From the NCBI RefSeq assembly GCF_014524565.1, contig NZ_CP060139.1:3789501-3853500 (forward strand): DNA of 64,000 bases. The letters run 5' to 3'. The notes under the pieces were generated by a model, which had not been told where the DNA came from, did not search any database, and saw nothing but the letters and a program-made list of their open reading frames with translations. The stretch is from Croceimicrobium hydrocarbonivorans. GTDB lineage: Bacteria > Bacteroidota > Bacteroidia > Flavobacteriales > Schleiferiaceae. Position numbers and translations under genes: made by a program. This document shows, piece after piece, positions 8,536 to 17,321 of the stretch (position 1 is the first letter of the stretch; each line of letters begins with the position of its first letter).

Positions 8536-9825
8536 TTATTTCTTGATTTTCAAGTAGTCGAGAATGGCATCGTAATTCCCGGAATTATTAGCGAAAAGGG
8601 CAAAGTTCTTCGCCTGGCTAAACCATTCCTTGGTAGTGGCTTTATGTTTTTTCACTCCTTTCAATAAATCCTTAGTTTCCAGCGGACTGATATTCCCCGT
8701 TTTGAAGGATTCTTCCAGCTTTTCCTCGATGGCTACATCAATGATGGCTTTAAGATCAGCACCAGAGTATTCTTGGGTTTTAGAAGCAAGCTTACTGAAG
8801 TCCACTTTTCCTTGAGGCTTTTCCTTCAATTGTTGTTTTAGAATCTCCAGTCGGGCTTCTTCATCGGGTGGTGGAACAAATAAGATTCGATCAAATCGAC
8901 CCGGGCGGCGAAAAGCAGGGTCTAAGTTCCATGGCATATTAGTAGCGCCCAAAATAAGTACACCTTCATTGCTGTTTTGGATGCCGTCCATTTCCGCTAA
9001 AAACTGGTTAATAACGGTGCTGCTGCCGGAGTTTTTCATCTGACTGCGACTGGCACCCAGGGCATCTACTTCATCAATAAAGAGTACACAGGGAGCATTG
9101 CGGCGGGCTAATTCAAAAAACTGATGCAGGTTTTTCTCGCTATTGCCAATCCACATATCGAGGATTTCATTGAGGCTGATGCTGATAAAACGAGCATTAA
9201 TTTCGCCAGCCGTGGCCCGGGCTATATAGGTTTTACCACATCCTGGAGGACCGTAAAGTAAAATGCCGCCACCTATCTTTTTACCATAGGCTTTATAGAG
9301 TTCGGGATGCTGTAAGGGCTGAATAATTTTCAGGGCGATTTCCCTTTTAACTTCGGCCATACCTCCTACATCGGCAAATCCTATATCAGGTTTCTCCATG
9401 AATAATTCGTCGATGGGATTTTCATCTACCTCCATTCCACTTAAGCGGAACATCTCATCCAATTGAGCATCTTTCCAATTGGGGTCTAGGTTTAGCGCCT
9501 TTTCATAGGCATCCCGACTTTCAGCGATATTATCTTCGGCCAAATGGGCTTTGGCTAAGAGGCTATAGAGTTGAGCTTCCTCAGGATATTTTTCGATGGA
9601 ATCTTCCAGAAATACAATGGCAGTTGAAGGATTCTCAGTCTTGAGCCATATCTGCGCCAAAGCCAAGCGGGGCTTTAATTCCTCTTGTTGCTGAAGTACT
9701 TTTAGGAAGTGGCTTTCGGCTTCTTCATAAAGGCCTTTTTCAAAAAGGCTATTGGCTAAAATTAATCGGAGGGGACGGTTATTGGGAGAGGCATTTAAGG
9801 CTTCTCTCAAATCATCAATATTCAT
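8536..9825 (-). CDS. AAA+ ATPase with N-terminal TPR domain (p97/FtsH-like ATPase module)
   Basis: 429 residues. Residues 1-120 are TPR units (GLYEEAESHFLKVL, DAYEKALNLDPNW). The AAA+ module follows from about 150. Walker A is YGPPGCGKT (191-199). Walker B is CVLFIDEVDAL, with D251 and E252. The second region of homology is AFRRPGRFDR (about 304-313) with two arginine fingers. A lid helix domain ends at about 385. The pattern is that of classical AAA proteins (FtsH, p97, Vps4), so it should form a hexamer that unfolds or remodels proteins. There is no peptidase domain. It lies 9 bases after a membrane M90 peptidase and one base before a TPR membrane protein. Confidence 0.88.
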   Translation of the reverse strand: MNIDDLREALNASPNNRPLRLILANSLFEKGLYEEAESHFLKVLQQQEELKPRLALAQIWLKTENPSTAIVFLEDSIEKYPEEAQLYSLLAKAHLAEDNIAESRDAYEKALNLDPNWKDAQLDEMFRLSGMEVDENPIDELFMEKPDIGFADVGGMAEVKREIALKIIQPLQHPELYKAYGKKIGGGILLYGPPGCGKTYIARATAGEINARFISISLNEILDMWIGNSEKNLHQFFELARRNAPCVLFIDEVDALGASRSQMKNSGSSTVINQFLAEMDGIQNSNEGVLILGATNMPWNLDPAFRRPGRFDRILFVPPPDEEARLEILKQQLKEKPQGKVDFSKLASKTQEYSGADLKAIIDVAIEEKLEESFKTGNISPLETKDLLKGVKKHKATTKEWFSQAKNFALFANNSGNYDAILDYLKIKK

Positions 9826-9834
9826 AAAATCAGA

Positions 9835-10743
9835 TTAATAAAATACTAAAGGATCCATGCGTAGGATTCTACTTATAGCTTGGTAAAGTACGGGCATTTC
9901 TTTTTGAAACTGTGCCGGTCTTTCAATGAAGTTCTCGCAGCAAACGGCAAAAAACTCATGCACATTGGTGCGAGCATAGGATCTCAGAAACTCACCTTTA
10001 TAGGCTGGCCTGCTGGTAAATAGCTCGAACTCTTCTAGAAATAAATGGTAATCACGGGGATCAATGAAATCGTAATTGGAGTTCAAAATTTTGTTCTCCA
10101 ACTTTAGGGCATGAGCCATTTCGTGAACTCCTAGATTTTGACCATCATTGCGATCGGAATTTCCCTTTTCGAAAGAGGACCAGGAAAGAACGATCATTCC
10201 ACGAATATTAACTTCACCTGCATGGTATTGCTTGCTGATGGTGGAGTAGTAGTCATCCCGGTAAATTAAGATGCGGGAAAAATGATCGAAGTAAAATCGG
10301 CGAAAGCCAAAGGTGAGCTCTACCGCTGTAGCGGCAATTAAGGCTTTTTTGCGATCGTCGACCTGCATGTATTTATCTCGGGCGATAAACTTTTTAGTAT
10401 TAATGAACTGCTGTACTCTGCGCTCAAAGCGCTTTTGCAATTTGGGCGGCAGGCGTTTGTACAGCGGAATTTCCTGCAAATAAGGACGGTAACTTAATTT
10501 GAGATTCAAGGGATACTGTTTATTGGTCCAGCGATAAATGCTGAAAATGGGCAATACCAGCATCAGGGATACAGCAGCTATGTCTCCCATCACTTCAACA
10601 ATCTCTCTTTCCGGGCCAGGTTCTGGGACCTGAAGAAAAAACAGCGATTGCAGGAATAGCGATTTGAATAGAAAAATCATGGTCGCTAAAATTAGGATAT
10701 TCCTAATCACTGCGCTTCGTATATTCGTGATAAAGCTTCGCAT
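9835..10743 (-). CDS. Membrane-anchored zinc peptidase of the MtfA (M90) family
   Basis: 302 residues. Two hydrophobic N-terminal helices (about 12-38 and 52-70) anchor it; classical MtfA is soluble. The C-terminal domain carries HEMAH (207-211) and the downstream NVHEFFAVCCE segment (260-270) with a third candidate ligand, as in M90 peptidases, where MtfA of E. coli binds Mlc and is an aminopeptidase. It is the first gene of a three-gene minus-strand run (peptidase, AAA+, TPR membrane protein). Its start codon shares the sequence CATG (10741-10744) with that of the divergent gene, so each promoter must lie inside the other coding region. Substrate unknown. Confidence 0.8.
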   Translation of the reverse strand: MRSFITNIRSAVIRNILILATMIFLFKSLFLQSLFFLQVPEPGPEREIVEVMGDIAAVSLMLVLPIFSIYRWTNKQYPLNLKLSYRPYLQEIPLYKRLPPKLQKRFERRVQQFINTKKFIARDKYMQVDDRKKALIAATAVELTFGFRRFYFDHFSRILIYRDDYYSTISKQYHAGEVNIRGMIVLSWSSFEKGNSDRNDGQNLGVHEMAHALKLENKILNSNYDFIDPRDYHLFLEEFELFTSRPAYKGEFLRSYARTNVHEFFAVCCENFIERPAQFQKEMPVLYQAISRILRMDPLVFY

Positions 10744-11248
10744 GAATTTAAGTCGCCTATTTCAAAAAGCTCAGACGAGCAAATACCATAAATTTTTATT
10801 GGAGCAGGGCTTACGCCGATTTGTGCCCTTTAATCGATCACATCGATTTCAAATTGAGCAAATTAGCACACATTCACTACGGATTAAGGCCCCTTATCGC
10901 AAGTCCAATTTAAATCACCTCAAGGGTATTCATGCTTGTGCCTTAGCCACTATTGCCGAGATTAGTTCCGGTTTGCTTTTAATTGGAATTCTGGATCCGA
11001 ATAAATACCGAATCATCTTGCAGAAATTGGATTTAGAATACCATTATCAAGCGAAAAGCGAAGCCATTGCCCGATTTGAAGTTTCAGAAGATTGGTTACA
11101 AGATCGGGTTTTTGAACCCCTGGAAAATTCAGATCGAGTGTTTGTAGACTGCAATATCAATCTCTTTGATAAGGATGATAAACAGGTGGCTACGGCTATC
11201 GCCCGATGGCAGATTAAGAACTGGCAATCGGTGAAAACGAAAGTATAA
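10742..11248 (+). CDS. DUF4442 hotdog-fold protein (thioesterase-like)
   Basis: 168 residues when started at the ATG at 10742; a longer TTG start 78 bases upstream would only add residues read antisense through the peptidase gene and is not favoured. The hotdog signature NHLKGIHACALATIAEISSG spans about residues 50-70, with the long hotdog helix at its centre, and resembles PaaI-like thioesterases and DUF4442 members. A CoA- or ACP-thioester substrate is plausible but not shown. The following DMT gene begins three bases after its stop, suggesting one transcript. Confidence 0.75.
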   Translation: MNLSRLFQKAQTSKYHKFLLEQGLRRFVPFNRSHRFQIEQISTHSLRIKAPYRKSNLNHLKGIHACALATIAEISSGLLLIGILDPNKYRIILQKLDLEYHYQAKSEAIARFEVSEDWLQDRVFEPLENSDRVFVDCNINLFDKDDKQVATAIARWQIKNWQSVKTKV

Positions 11249-11251
11249 GCC

Positions 11252-12100
11252 TTGGCACGGCAAAAATCATTGCTCTATTTACACAGTTCGGTAGCACTTT
11301 TTGGATTAGCCGGATTGTTTGGCCGCTGGCTTAATTTCAACCCTTTGATCATTGTAGGAGGGAGGGTCTTATTTGCAGCAATAGCCCTCGCTATTATTCT
11401 GGGTTTACGAAAAGGTGCTCTTCCAAAATTGAGTGTAAAACTCCTGTATCGAACTGCCGTCTCCGGAGCCATTTTGGCTTTACATTGGTACGCTTTCTTC
11501 AAATCTATTCAGGAGACCTCGGTGGCTTTAGCTCTGTTAAGCTTTGCCAGTTTTCCTTTATTCACTTTGATTCTGGAAAGTGTATTCTGGAAACTGAAAG
11601 TTCATGGGATTGATGTTTTATGGGCCTTGATGTCCATAAGCGGAACAGCCTTAATTGTACCTTGGGATATGGCTTCGCCGGAAACCAATGGCGTACTTTG
11701 GGGTCTCTTTGCTGGCTTTAGTTTCGCTGTATTGAACCTACTTAATAAAGACCTGGTCAAGAAACATTCGGCCTTGGAAATTGGCTTTTATCAGGACATT
11801 TGGGCCACCTTGGTTCTATTACCATTCTGCATTGCAGTTTGGCCTCAATTTACCGCTCAGGATATTGGCTTACTGATTCTGTTGGGAACGGTGTTTACCG
11901 CCCTGTCGCATTTCTTATTTCTGGCGGCTCTAAAAGATTTAAAAGCCAGAACTGCAGCCTTGGTTACCGCCTTAGAGCCCGTATATGGCATTGCCGCTGC
12001 CTATTTCCTTTTTCAGGAAACACCGGAACTCACTGTTTTCCTAGGTGGGATTCTAATTCTAGTCGCTAGTTTGGGCGGGCAAAGAAGGGAAAAGGCTTAA
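11252..12100 (+). CDS. DMT-superfamily transporter with two EamA domains
   Basis: 282 residues with ten transmembrane helices in two five-helix EamA repeats, the standard size for drug/metabolite exporters (RhaT/YdcZ/EamA type). The second repeat shows ALVTALEPVYGIAAAY (about 241-256), the typical sequence near helix 9. The start is a TTG at 11252, three bases after the upstream stop; no in-frame ATG would leave the first helix intact. Substrate cannot be read from sequence. Its TAA overlaps the TAA of convergent kdsC. Confidence 0.88.
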   Translation: MARQKSLLYLHSSVALFGLAGLFGRWLNFNPLIIVGGRVLFAAIALAIILGLRKGALPKLSVKLLYRTAVSGAILALHWYAFFKSIQETSVALALLSFASFPLFTLILESVFWKLKVHGIDVLWALMSISGTALIVPWDMASPETNGVLWGLFAGFSFAVLNLLNKDLVKKHSALEIGFYQDIWATLVLLPFCIAVWPQFTAQDIGLLILLGTVFTALSHFLFLAALKDLKARTAALVTALEPVYGIAAAYFLFQETPELTVFLGGILILVASLGGQRREKA

Positions 12101-12762
12101 AACAAAAGGTGTTGATCTACCAACTCCCGTATGCAGGCTTCACCGCCCTTACGGCTAAGGATATGGATGTCGGGATGGAGTAAAACTTCTTCCACTGCAT
12201 CGGCAGGAGCAAAGGCAGCACCTACTGCTTTCAAAACCGGGATGTCGTTGATGTCATCACCGATATAGGCTGTTTCCTCAGCACTAATATTATGTTCCTT
12301 CCACCAATTTTGAATGACTTCCAACTTTGGAGTTTTTCCCACATATACCAAGGGAATACCTAATTGTTGGGCTCGGGATTCTACTACGCCGGTAGAATGG
12401 CCATGGGAGATTATTCCGGTAAGGATACCAGCGGCCTGAGCCTGTTTAATACCCATGCCATCTTTCACATTAAAAACCTTGGTGTGCTCCCCATCGGTAC
12501 TTACGATCATTTCCCCTTTGGTCATTACTCCATCGCAATCCATTACCAGCATTTTCACCCTTTTAGGTCGCTGATCGATTCGCTTTTTAAAGAGTACTTC
12601 TACGGGGTATCCAGTTTCTTCAGCAATGCGAAAAAGATCGAAAACCTCCAAACTGGCTCCACGGGAAAAGCGCTCAATAGTAGAGTAGAGGCGATGCGTA
12701 GGCGGAATGGTCCGCTGTAAATAATGGAGGTTAGCCCTCAGATTATCCCAATGATCGGTCAT
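12097..12762 (-). CDS. kdsC: KDO-8-phosphate phosphatase with an N-terminal XRE-like domain
   Basis: Hydrolyses KDO-8-phosphate to KDO for lipopolysaccharide. The HAD domain occupies residues about 68-221: DCDGVMTKG (75-83) with nucleophile D75 and D77, motif II at SHGHS (119-123), GDDINDIPVL (168-177), and the KdsC-type tail GGEACIREL. Ordinary KdsC has about 170-180 residues. The extra 65 or so N-terminal residues resemble a worn Cro/C1 helix-turn-helix, with NLHYLQR at the start and ASLEVFDLFRIAEETG (36-51) matching the last two helices of XRE domains. It overlaps kdsA by four bases. Confidence 0.88.
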   Translation of the reverse strand: MTDHWDNLRANLHYLQRTIPPTHRLYSTIERFSRGASLEVFDLFRIAEETGYPVEVLFKKRIDQRPKRVKMLVMDCDGVMTKGEMIVSTDGEHTKVFNVKDGMGIKQAQAAGILTGIISHGHSTGVVESRAQQLGIPLVYVGKTPKLEVIQNWWKEHNISAEETAYIGDDINDIPVLKAVGAAFAPADAVEEVLLHPDIHILSRKGGEACIRELVDQHLLF

Positions 12763-13535
12763 GATTGCAGTGCTTCACGCACTTTCATGCATTTTTCCAA
12801 AATCGGACGCAGCTTGCTTAATTCCAACATGGTATAAGGATCCGATTGTGCGGTATGAGGAGCGGGATGGGTTTCTATAAAGAAGCCATCAGCCCCAGTG
12901 GCTATGGCGGAAAGCGCAATGGTTTCAATCAAACGAGGATCACCACCGGTTACACCTTCGGTGCGATTGGGTTTCTGTACAGAATGGGTGCAGTCCATAA
13001 TAACTGGCACCCCTAAGTCCTTCATGCGGGCAATGCTGGTTGCATCAACGATTAAGTCGGAATAGCCAAAGCTCACTCCACGTTCGCAAGCCCAAACATT
13101 TTGATTGCCAGTGCTCTGTACCTTTTCAACCGGCCATTTCATGGCTTCTGGCGAAAGGAACTGTCCTTTCTTAATATTCACCCCTTTACCTGTTTCGCCC
13201 GCGGCTAATAGCAAATCAGTTTGTCGACATAAGAAGGCAGGGATTTGCAAGTGATTCACATATTGGGCGGCAAGGGCTGCTTCTTGACTTTCGTGGATAT
13301 CGGTAATGGTCTCAACCTGGAGCTCCTTGCCAATGGCTTGTAAAATCTCCAAAGCTTCGATGTCTCCAATTCCGGTAAAGGAATCCAAGCGGGAGCGATT
13401 GGCCTTGCGGTAACTACCTTTAAAGATGTAGTGGATGCCAAGATCATCACAAATGCCTTTTACTTCACGAGCAATGGCGAAGGCCAAATCACGATCTTCA
13501 ATGGCACAAGGACCAGCAATTAAGGTAAACTTCAT
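12759..13535 (-). CDS. kdsA: 3-deoxy-8-phosphooctulonate synthase (KDO-8-P synthase)
   Basis: Condenses phosphoenolpyruvate with arabinose-5-phosphate to KDO-8-phosphate in the cytoplasm. The 258 residues carry IAGPCAIE at the start, FKGSYRKANRS (about 39-49), ETITDIHE, PAFLCRQTDLL, NIKKGQFLSP and DCTHSVQ, all family signatures. The metal-site Cys of PCAIE marks it as possibly the metal-dependent class, though this needs alignment. It overlaps kdsC at one end and kdsD at the other by four bases each, so kdsD-kdsA-kdsC act as one translationally coupled set. Confidence 0.96.
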   Translation of the reverse strand: MKFTLIAGPCAIEDRDLAFAIAREVKGICDDLGIHYIFKGSYRKANRSRLDSFTGIGDIEALEILQAIGKELQVETITDIHESQEAALAAQYVNHLQIPAFLCRQTDLLLAAGETGKGVNIKKGQFLSPEAMKWPVEKVQSTGNQNVWACERGVSFGYSDLIVDATSIARMKDLGVPVIMDCTHSVQKPNRTEGVTGGDPRLIETIALSAIATGADGFFIETHPAPHTAQSDPYTMLELSKLRPILEKCMKVREALQS

Positions 13536-14134
13536 TTCATTCGTGCTTTATCACCAAGGTAGCCGGAGTGGTGGCGCTTGGCGTATTCTTCTTTGCTAAA
13601 ACCAATTCGCTCCATCAAGAGGGTCACTAATACATCACCCACCACCGTCATTACCGTGGTAGAGGTAGTGGGAGTGAGTCCTAATGGGCAAATCTCCGCT
13701 GGGTTTCCGGTTAATAAAACCACATCCGAAAATTCGGCTAAGGCCCCGTCTGGGTGACCGGTAAGCCCGATGATTTTCATCTCAGGATGGAGGTTTTTTA
13801 CCAGATATTCCAATTCGATAATCTCGCGGGTTTTCCCCGAATTTGAAATTAAGATCATTACATCATTCTCTTGTACCATCCCTAAATCACCATGTTGCGA
13901 TTCGCTAGGATGCAAGAAAATAGCTGGGGTTCCGGTAGAACTTAAGGTAGTGGCGATGTTCAAACCTATTTGACCGGCTTTACCCATGCCTGATACTACT
14001 ACCTTGCCTTTTTTCTGATGTACTTGTTCGTAAATGAGATCTATAGCGCCTTCAATTACTCCGTCGATGGGAATGTTTTGAATGGCTTCAATTTCCTTAT
14101 TTATAAGGGATTGGATTTTATTTGTAAGCGTCAT
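13532..14134 (-). CDS. kdsD: Arabinose-5-phosphate isomerase, SIS domain only
   Basis: Converts ribulose-5-phosphate to arabinose-5-phosphate, the first step to KDO. From the ATG at 14134 the protein has 200 residues and a single SIS domain: GMGKAGQIG, STGTPAIFLHPSES, HGDLG, SNSGKTREI and the loop PLGLTPTTSTT typical of KdsD. The pair of CBS domains found in the 320-residue enzyme is absent. The frame can be read 13 codons further up, but that would overlap the ATPase gene; the chosen ATG lies 7 bases after its stop. CBS loss may remove nucleotide control; short forms are known in the family. Confidence 0.9.
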   Translation of the reverse strand: MTLTNKIQSLINKEIEAIQNIPIDGVIEGAIDLIYEQVHQKKGKVVVSGMGKAGQIGLNIATTLSSTGTPAIFLHPSESQHGDLGMVQENDVMILISNSGKTREIIELEYLVKNLHPEMKIIGLTGHPDGALAEFSDVVLLTGNPAEICPLGLTPTTSTTVMTVVGDVLVTLLMERIGFSKEEYAKRHHSGYLGDKARMK

Positions 14135-14141
14135 ATAGCAA

Positions 14142-14798
14142 TTATACCAAAAGTTTTCCGTCGCGCATTTCAATCAGGCGATCAGCCGTTTCTGCCAAGG
14201 CTCGGTTATGCGTAATCACCACGAAGCTACTGCCAAACTCCTGGCGAATACGGTCAAATAATTTGTGAATTTCCTCGGCATTATGGCTGTCGAGGTTGCC
14301 AGTGGGCTCATCCGCCAATACCAAATCCGGGCGATTCATTAAGGCTCGGGCCACTGCTACTCTTTGCTGCTCACCACCTGAAAGGGCAGAAGGCTTGTGC
14401 GACATCCGATCTTTGAGTCCCATAAAATCCAGCAATTCAGCGGCTTGTTGCAGGCATTTTTGTTTAGCCTTACGGCTGATTAAGCCAGGGATAGCCACAT
14501 TTTCCAATGCTGTGAATTCCGGCAATAAATGATGAAACTGAAAAATGAAGCCTAAATGTTGATTTCGAAATTGACTCATTTTTGCAGCTCCAAGCCGACT
14601 AATCTCCTGATCTCCAAAATAGATTTCACCAGAATCGGCGGCTTCCAGAGTGCCTAATATTTGTAAAAGGGTGGTTTTACCTGCGCCACTGGCTCCCATT
14701 ATAGATACCACCTCACCGGATTGGATTTCCAGATCTACTCCTTTTAAGACTTCCAGTTGTCCGTAGGACTTATGAATATTCTGTGCGCGTATGATCAT
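14142..14798 (-). CDS. lolD: ABC transporter ATPase of the LolD/MacB type
   Basis: 218 residues, one ATP-binding domain: Walker A GASGAGKTT near 34-42, Q-loop FIFQFHHLLPEFTALENV, signature LSGGEQQRVAVARAL, Walker B LVLADEPTGNLD and H-loop VITHN. The FHHLLPEFTALENV segment is the LolD hallmark. LolD drives release of outer-membrane lipoproteins together with LolC/E permeases. None is next to it, which is common in Bacteroidota. Its start overlaps the end of the DUF5916 gene by four bases and the short gap to kdsD suggests one envelope-biogenesis operon. Confidence 0.85.
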   Translation of the reverse strand: MIIRAQNIHKSYGQLEVLKGVDLEIQSGEVVSIMGASGAGKTTLLQILGTLEAADSGEIYFGDQEISRLGAAKMSQFRNQHLGFIFQFHHLLPEFTALENVAIPGLISRKAKQKCLQQAAELLDFMGLKDRMSHKPSALSGGEQQRVAVARALMNRPDLVLADEPTGNLDSHNAEEIHKLFDRIRQEFGSSFVVITHNRALAETADRLIEMRDGKLLV

Positions 14799-17206
14799 TT
14801 CCCTTGCAATTGATTGCGGGTTTGGTGGTAGTCGAGGAAATAAGCCAAGCGAATCGACAGGTTATTCTGTACTGGCGAATCGAAGGCATTATTTAAATTT
14901 TGAAGATAGTTGTTGTTGATGTCATCCCCAAGATTGGAGAGGGCCACCCGATATAAAATCACCATTTCTGAAGCCGGTGCAAACCACCAGCTGAAACGAA
15001 GATCCAAGTTTAAGGTGTTGAAATATAGGTTGTAATCATCGTTACCTTCACGAAGGCTTAAGGTTCCATTCGCATTGAGATTGTAATAGTCTTGATAATC
15101 TACCCGACTCCAAAACTGACGTAATCTTAAACCCAATGAAGCTTTTGGATTGAAGGCATAACGACCGTCAATTAGGGCGATCAAATTCTTTACATCGCGA
15201 GAGCCGAAAACGGGTACTCCTGAACCTAAGGATGCAAAGCCGCGATCATTGTAGAATAAATCGAAGGTAACTTGGGGAATGATAAAGAAGTGATCGCCCA
15301 AACGAATACGAGGTTCGATATTAATATTATAGTAATCGCGATCCCAATCTGGAGTACGGTCGTAACCAAAATCCAAATCGAGGGCAAAGGGTTTGCGGTA
15401 ATCGGTAGAGATAAAGAAAACTGTAGAGTAATTATAGGGCTTGTAGAAGTAGGAACCCGCTACTCTTGGTTCGAAATAGTCATAGGACTCAATAGGCTTT
15501 AAACGCAGACGAAGACCGGTACCGGTGAAATCCCTCAAAAGGAAAAAGGTGTTTAAACCCAAATAGAATTCTTCAAAACGTTGACTGTCGTAAAGCTGTG
15601 AGTAAACAGAAAAGAGGGTATAGCTGGTACGGTTAAATGGCCCCTTGGGTTTAAAGGTGGCATATTCCAGTTCATTGTAATTCCGAATCTGGTTGTTCCG
15701 AGCCAAAAAGCCTAAATCATTAGGATCGAAATCATCACTAATCACATCCTGACGAATGGCCCATCTCCAATTGCCATCTATATCACCAAAACGCAAATAA
15801 TACTGTTCACCACTTCTGGTAGCATTAGAGCCTTGAAAGCGATCACTGCGCTTAATTTGAGCATCCACTCGGTATTGACCGCTTTTGGTATAAACACTGG
15901 CCAATAAGGCAGCCACGTTTGCATCGGCATATTCGCCATTACGCAGCACATTGGTATTAATAAAGCTTACACTTGAATTGCGATTAAAGCGCTGGTCGAG
16001 AACCAGAATATTGTAATTGGTAAGAGGCTCCAACAAGCGTTGACTAGTTTGCCCGGCCGAATCGATGGTACTATAATTATTGTCGGTTACGGCATTTAAA
16101 AAGCCTATACCCAAGTTACCATTGGTACGACCAGAAATTTTGGTCGCATTTAAAAGGCGGGTAAATTCTGTACGTACGGTAATTTCCGCTGTATCATTAC
16201 CACTTAAATCCTGATTAGTAATGTTTTTGGGTGCGCCACCAATCCGTCGTGAATAGAATAAATCACCCAGGCTAAAGAGCTCAGTACCTTCATTAAAGAA
16301 TTGGCGATTTTCTTGAAATTGAATTTCAAATGGACTTAAGTTTAAGACCTGATTATCGAAGGCTACCTGGCCAAAATCCGGAATTAAAGTCGCATCCAGC
16401 GTAAAGCTTTCATTGATCCCATATTTAAGGTCCATTCCCGCATTGAAGTCCAGGGTGGTTTTATCCTCAAAATGATCTACATAGGTAGAGGCATAGGGCA
16501 TTAAGGATAAGCGAATAGGTGGATTAATGTCGCGAATATTACTCAGGATACCAGCCTGATATTCCCAGCTATAGCCCGAACCGCGATCAATATAATTCCA
16601 AGAGTATTCCTCTCGTGATCTACGGATGGAACGGATTACATTAAAACCCCAATCCTTTTTTAATTCATTTGGGAAACGCAAGGAGATATAAGGAATCTTC
16701 AATTCACATACCCAGCCTTCTTCGGTAATCTGTACAGCCGAATACCAAATGGAATTAAAGGAATAGTCCTCGCCATTGGCGGTGGTACGGCTGTCGCCCT
16801 GGGTTCCGGCCGAAGTTAGGAAGAAGGTAAAATCGTTTTGGCCATCATTAAAAGGATTAATGGCAATAGCTAACCAATCGTGATTTTGGTTAATATCGTC
16901 CCGAACCGTCACCTGCTTTAAGATAGAATCAGGCCGTGGATCGAGCATGGTTACTCCGAAATAGATGGCTTCATCGGTATAAAATACCTTTACGGTGGTC
17001 TTAAATCCGGCGGGAATAGCCTCACCACTTCCGGGCGAAAGCATCACAAAATCAGTGGCTTCCGGGGCATAGTGCCAGATAGAATCTTGAAGAGAACCGT
17101 CTATTTCAACTTCAGCCTTCGTTTTTAAGGGCTCCAGGCTTTTCTTTTGCGCGGACAGAGCCCAGGAAAGCAGAAGGAAAAAGAGAAGGGCAGAACGCTG
17201 CAACAT
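14795..17206 (-). CDS. DUF5916 outer-membrane protein with N-terminal CBM9-like domain
   Basis: 803 residues with a signal peptide (1-19). Residues about 25-220 form a CBM9-like sugar-binding fold typical of DUF5916 proteins (EIDGSLQDSIW, DEAIYFGV, RDDINQNHDWLAIAINPF). The long remainder is a DUF5916 beta-barrel, with many aromatic antiparallel strands and the marker FQENRQFFNEGTELF (about 297-311). Such proteins are abundant in Bacteroidota, but their function is not settled; glycan binding or outer-membrane transport is likely. First gene of the operon with lolD and the kds genes. Confidence 0.85.
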   Translation of the reverse strand: MLQRSALLFFLLLSWALSAQKKSLEPLKTKAEVEIDGSLQDSIWHYAPEATDFVMLSPGSGEAIPAGFKTTVKVFYTDEAIYFGVTMLDPRPDSILKQVTVRDDINQNHDWLAIAINPFNDGQNDFTFFLTSAGTQGDSRTTANGEDYSFNSIWYSAVQITEEGWVCELKIPYISLRFPNELKKDWGFNVIRSIRRSREEYSWNYIDRGSGYSWEYQAGILSNIRDINPPIRLSLMPYASTYVDHFEDKTTLDFNAGMDLKYGINESFTLDATLIPDFGQVAFDNQVLNLSPFEIQFQENRQFFNEGTELFSLGDLFYSRRIGGAPKNITNQDLSGNDTAEITVRTEFTRLLNATKISGRTNGNLGIGFLNAVTDNNYSTIDSAGQTSQRLLEPLTNYNILVLDQRFNRNSSVSFINTNVLRNGEYADANVAALLASVYTKSGQYRVDAQIKRSDRFQGSNATRSGEQYYLRFGDIDGNWRWAIRQDVISDDFDPNDLGFLARNNQIRNYNELEYATFKPKGPFNRTSYTLFSVYSQLYDSQRFEEFYLGLNTFFLLRDFTGTGLRLRLKPIESYDYFEPRVAGSYFYKPYNYSTVFFISTDYRKPFALDLDFGYDRTPDWDRDYYNINIEPRIRLGDHFFIIPQVTFDLFYNDRGFASLGSGVPVFGSRDVKNLIALIDGRYAFNPKASLGLRLRQFWSRVDYQDYYNLNANGTLSLREGNDDYNLYFNTLNLDLRFSWWFAPASEMVILYRVALSNLGDDINNNYLQNLNNAFDSPVQNNLSIRLAYFLDYHQTRNQLQGK

Positions 17207-17238
17207 CTTAGAAATTCGGGTGAATTAGTAAATGGCCG

Positions 17239-17246
17239 CAAAGGTA
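17239..17246 (-). promoter_or_regulatory. -7 box for the DUF5916-lolD-kds operon
   Basis: TACCTTTG on the minus strand matches the Bacteroidota -7 consensus TAnnTTTG, 33 bases before the ATG at 17206. No convincing -33 TTG is seen at the right distance, so this is a moderate call. Confidence 0.4.
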
Positions 17247-17288
17247 GATAAAAGGCAATCAAAATTTTCCTGCTAAGACTTTGGATGG

Positions 17289-17296
17289 TATTTTTG
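17289..17296 (+). promoter_or_regulatory. -7 box for sucC
   Basis: TATTTTTG fits TAnnTTTG and ends 25 bases before the sucC start. It is followed by CGGCC, as is the divergent box at 17239-17246, which would place two back-to-back promoters within 60 bases. The -33 region is only a T run. Confidence 0.4.
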
Positions 17297-17321
17297 CGGC
17301 CATCAGCAAAAAAGCAAATCG

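Noticed and set aside
10664-10741. Upstream TTG extension of the DUF4442 gene
   Set aside because: It would translate the antisense of the peptidase start; the ATG at 10742 gives the normal domain start.
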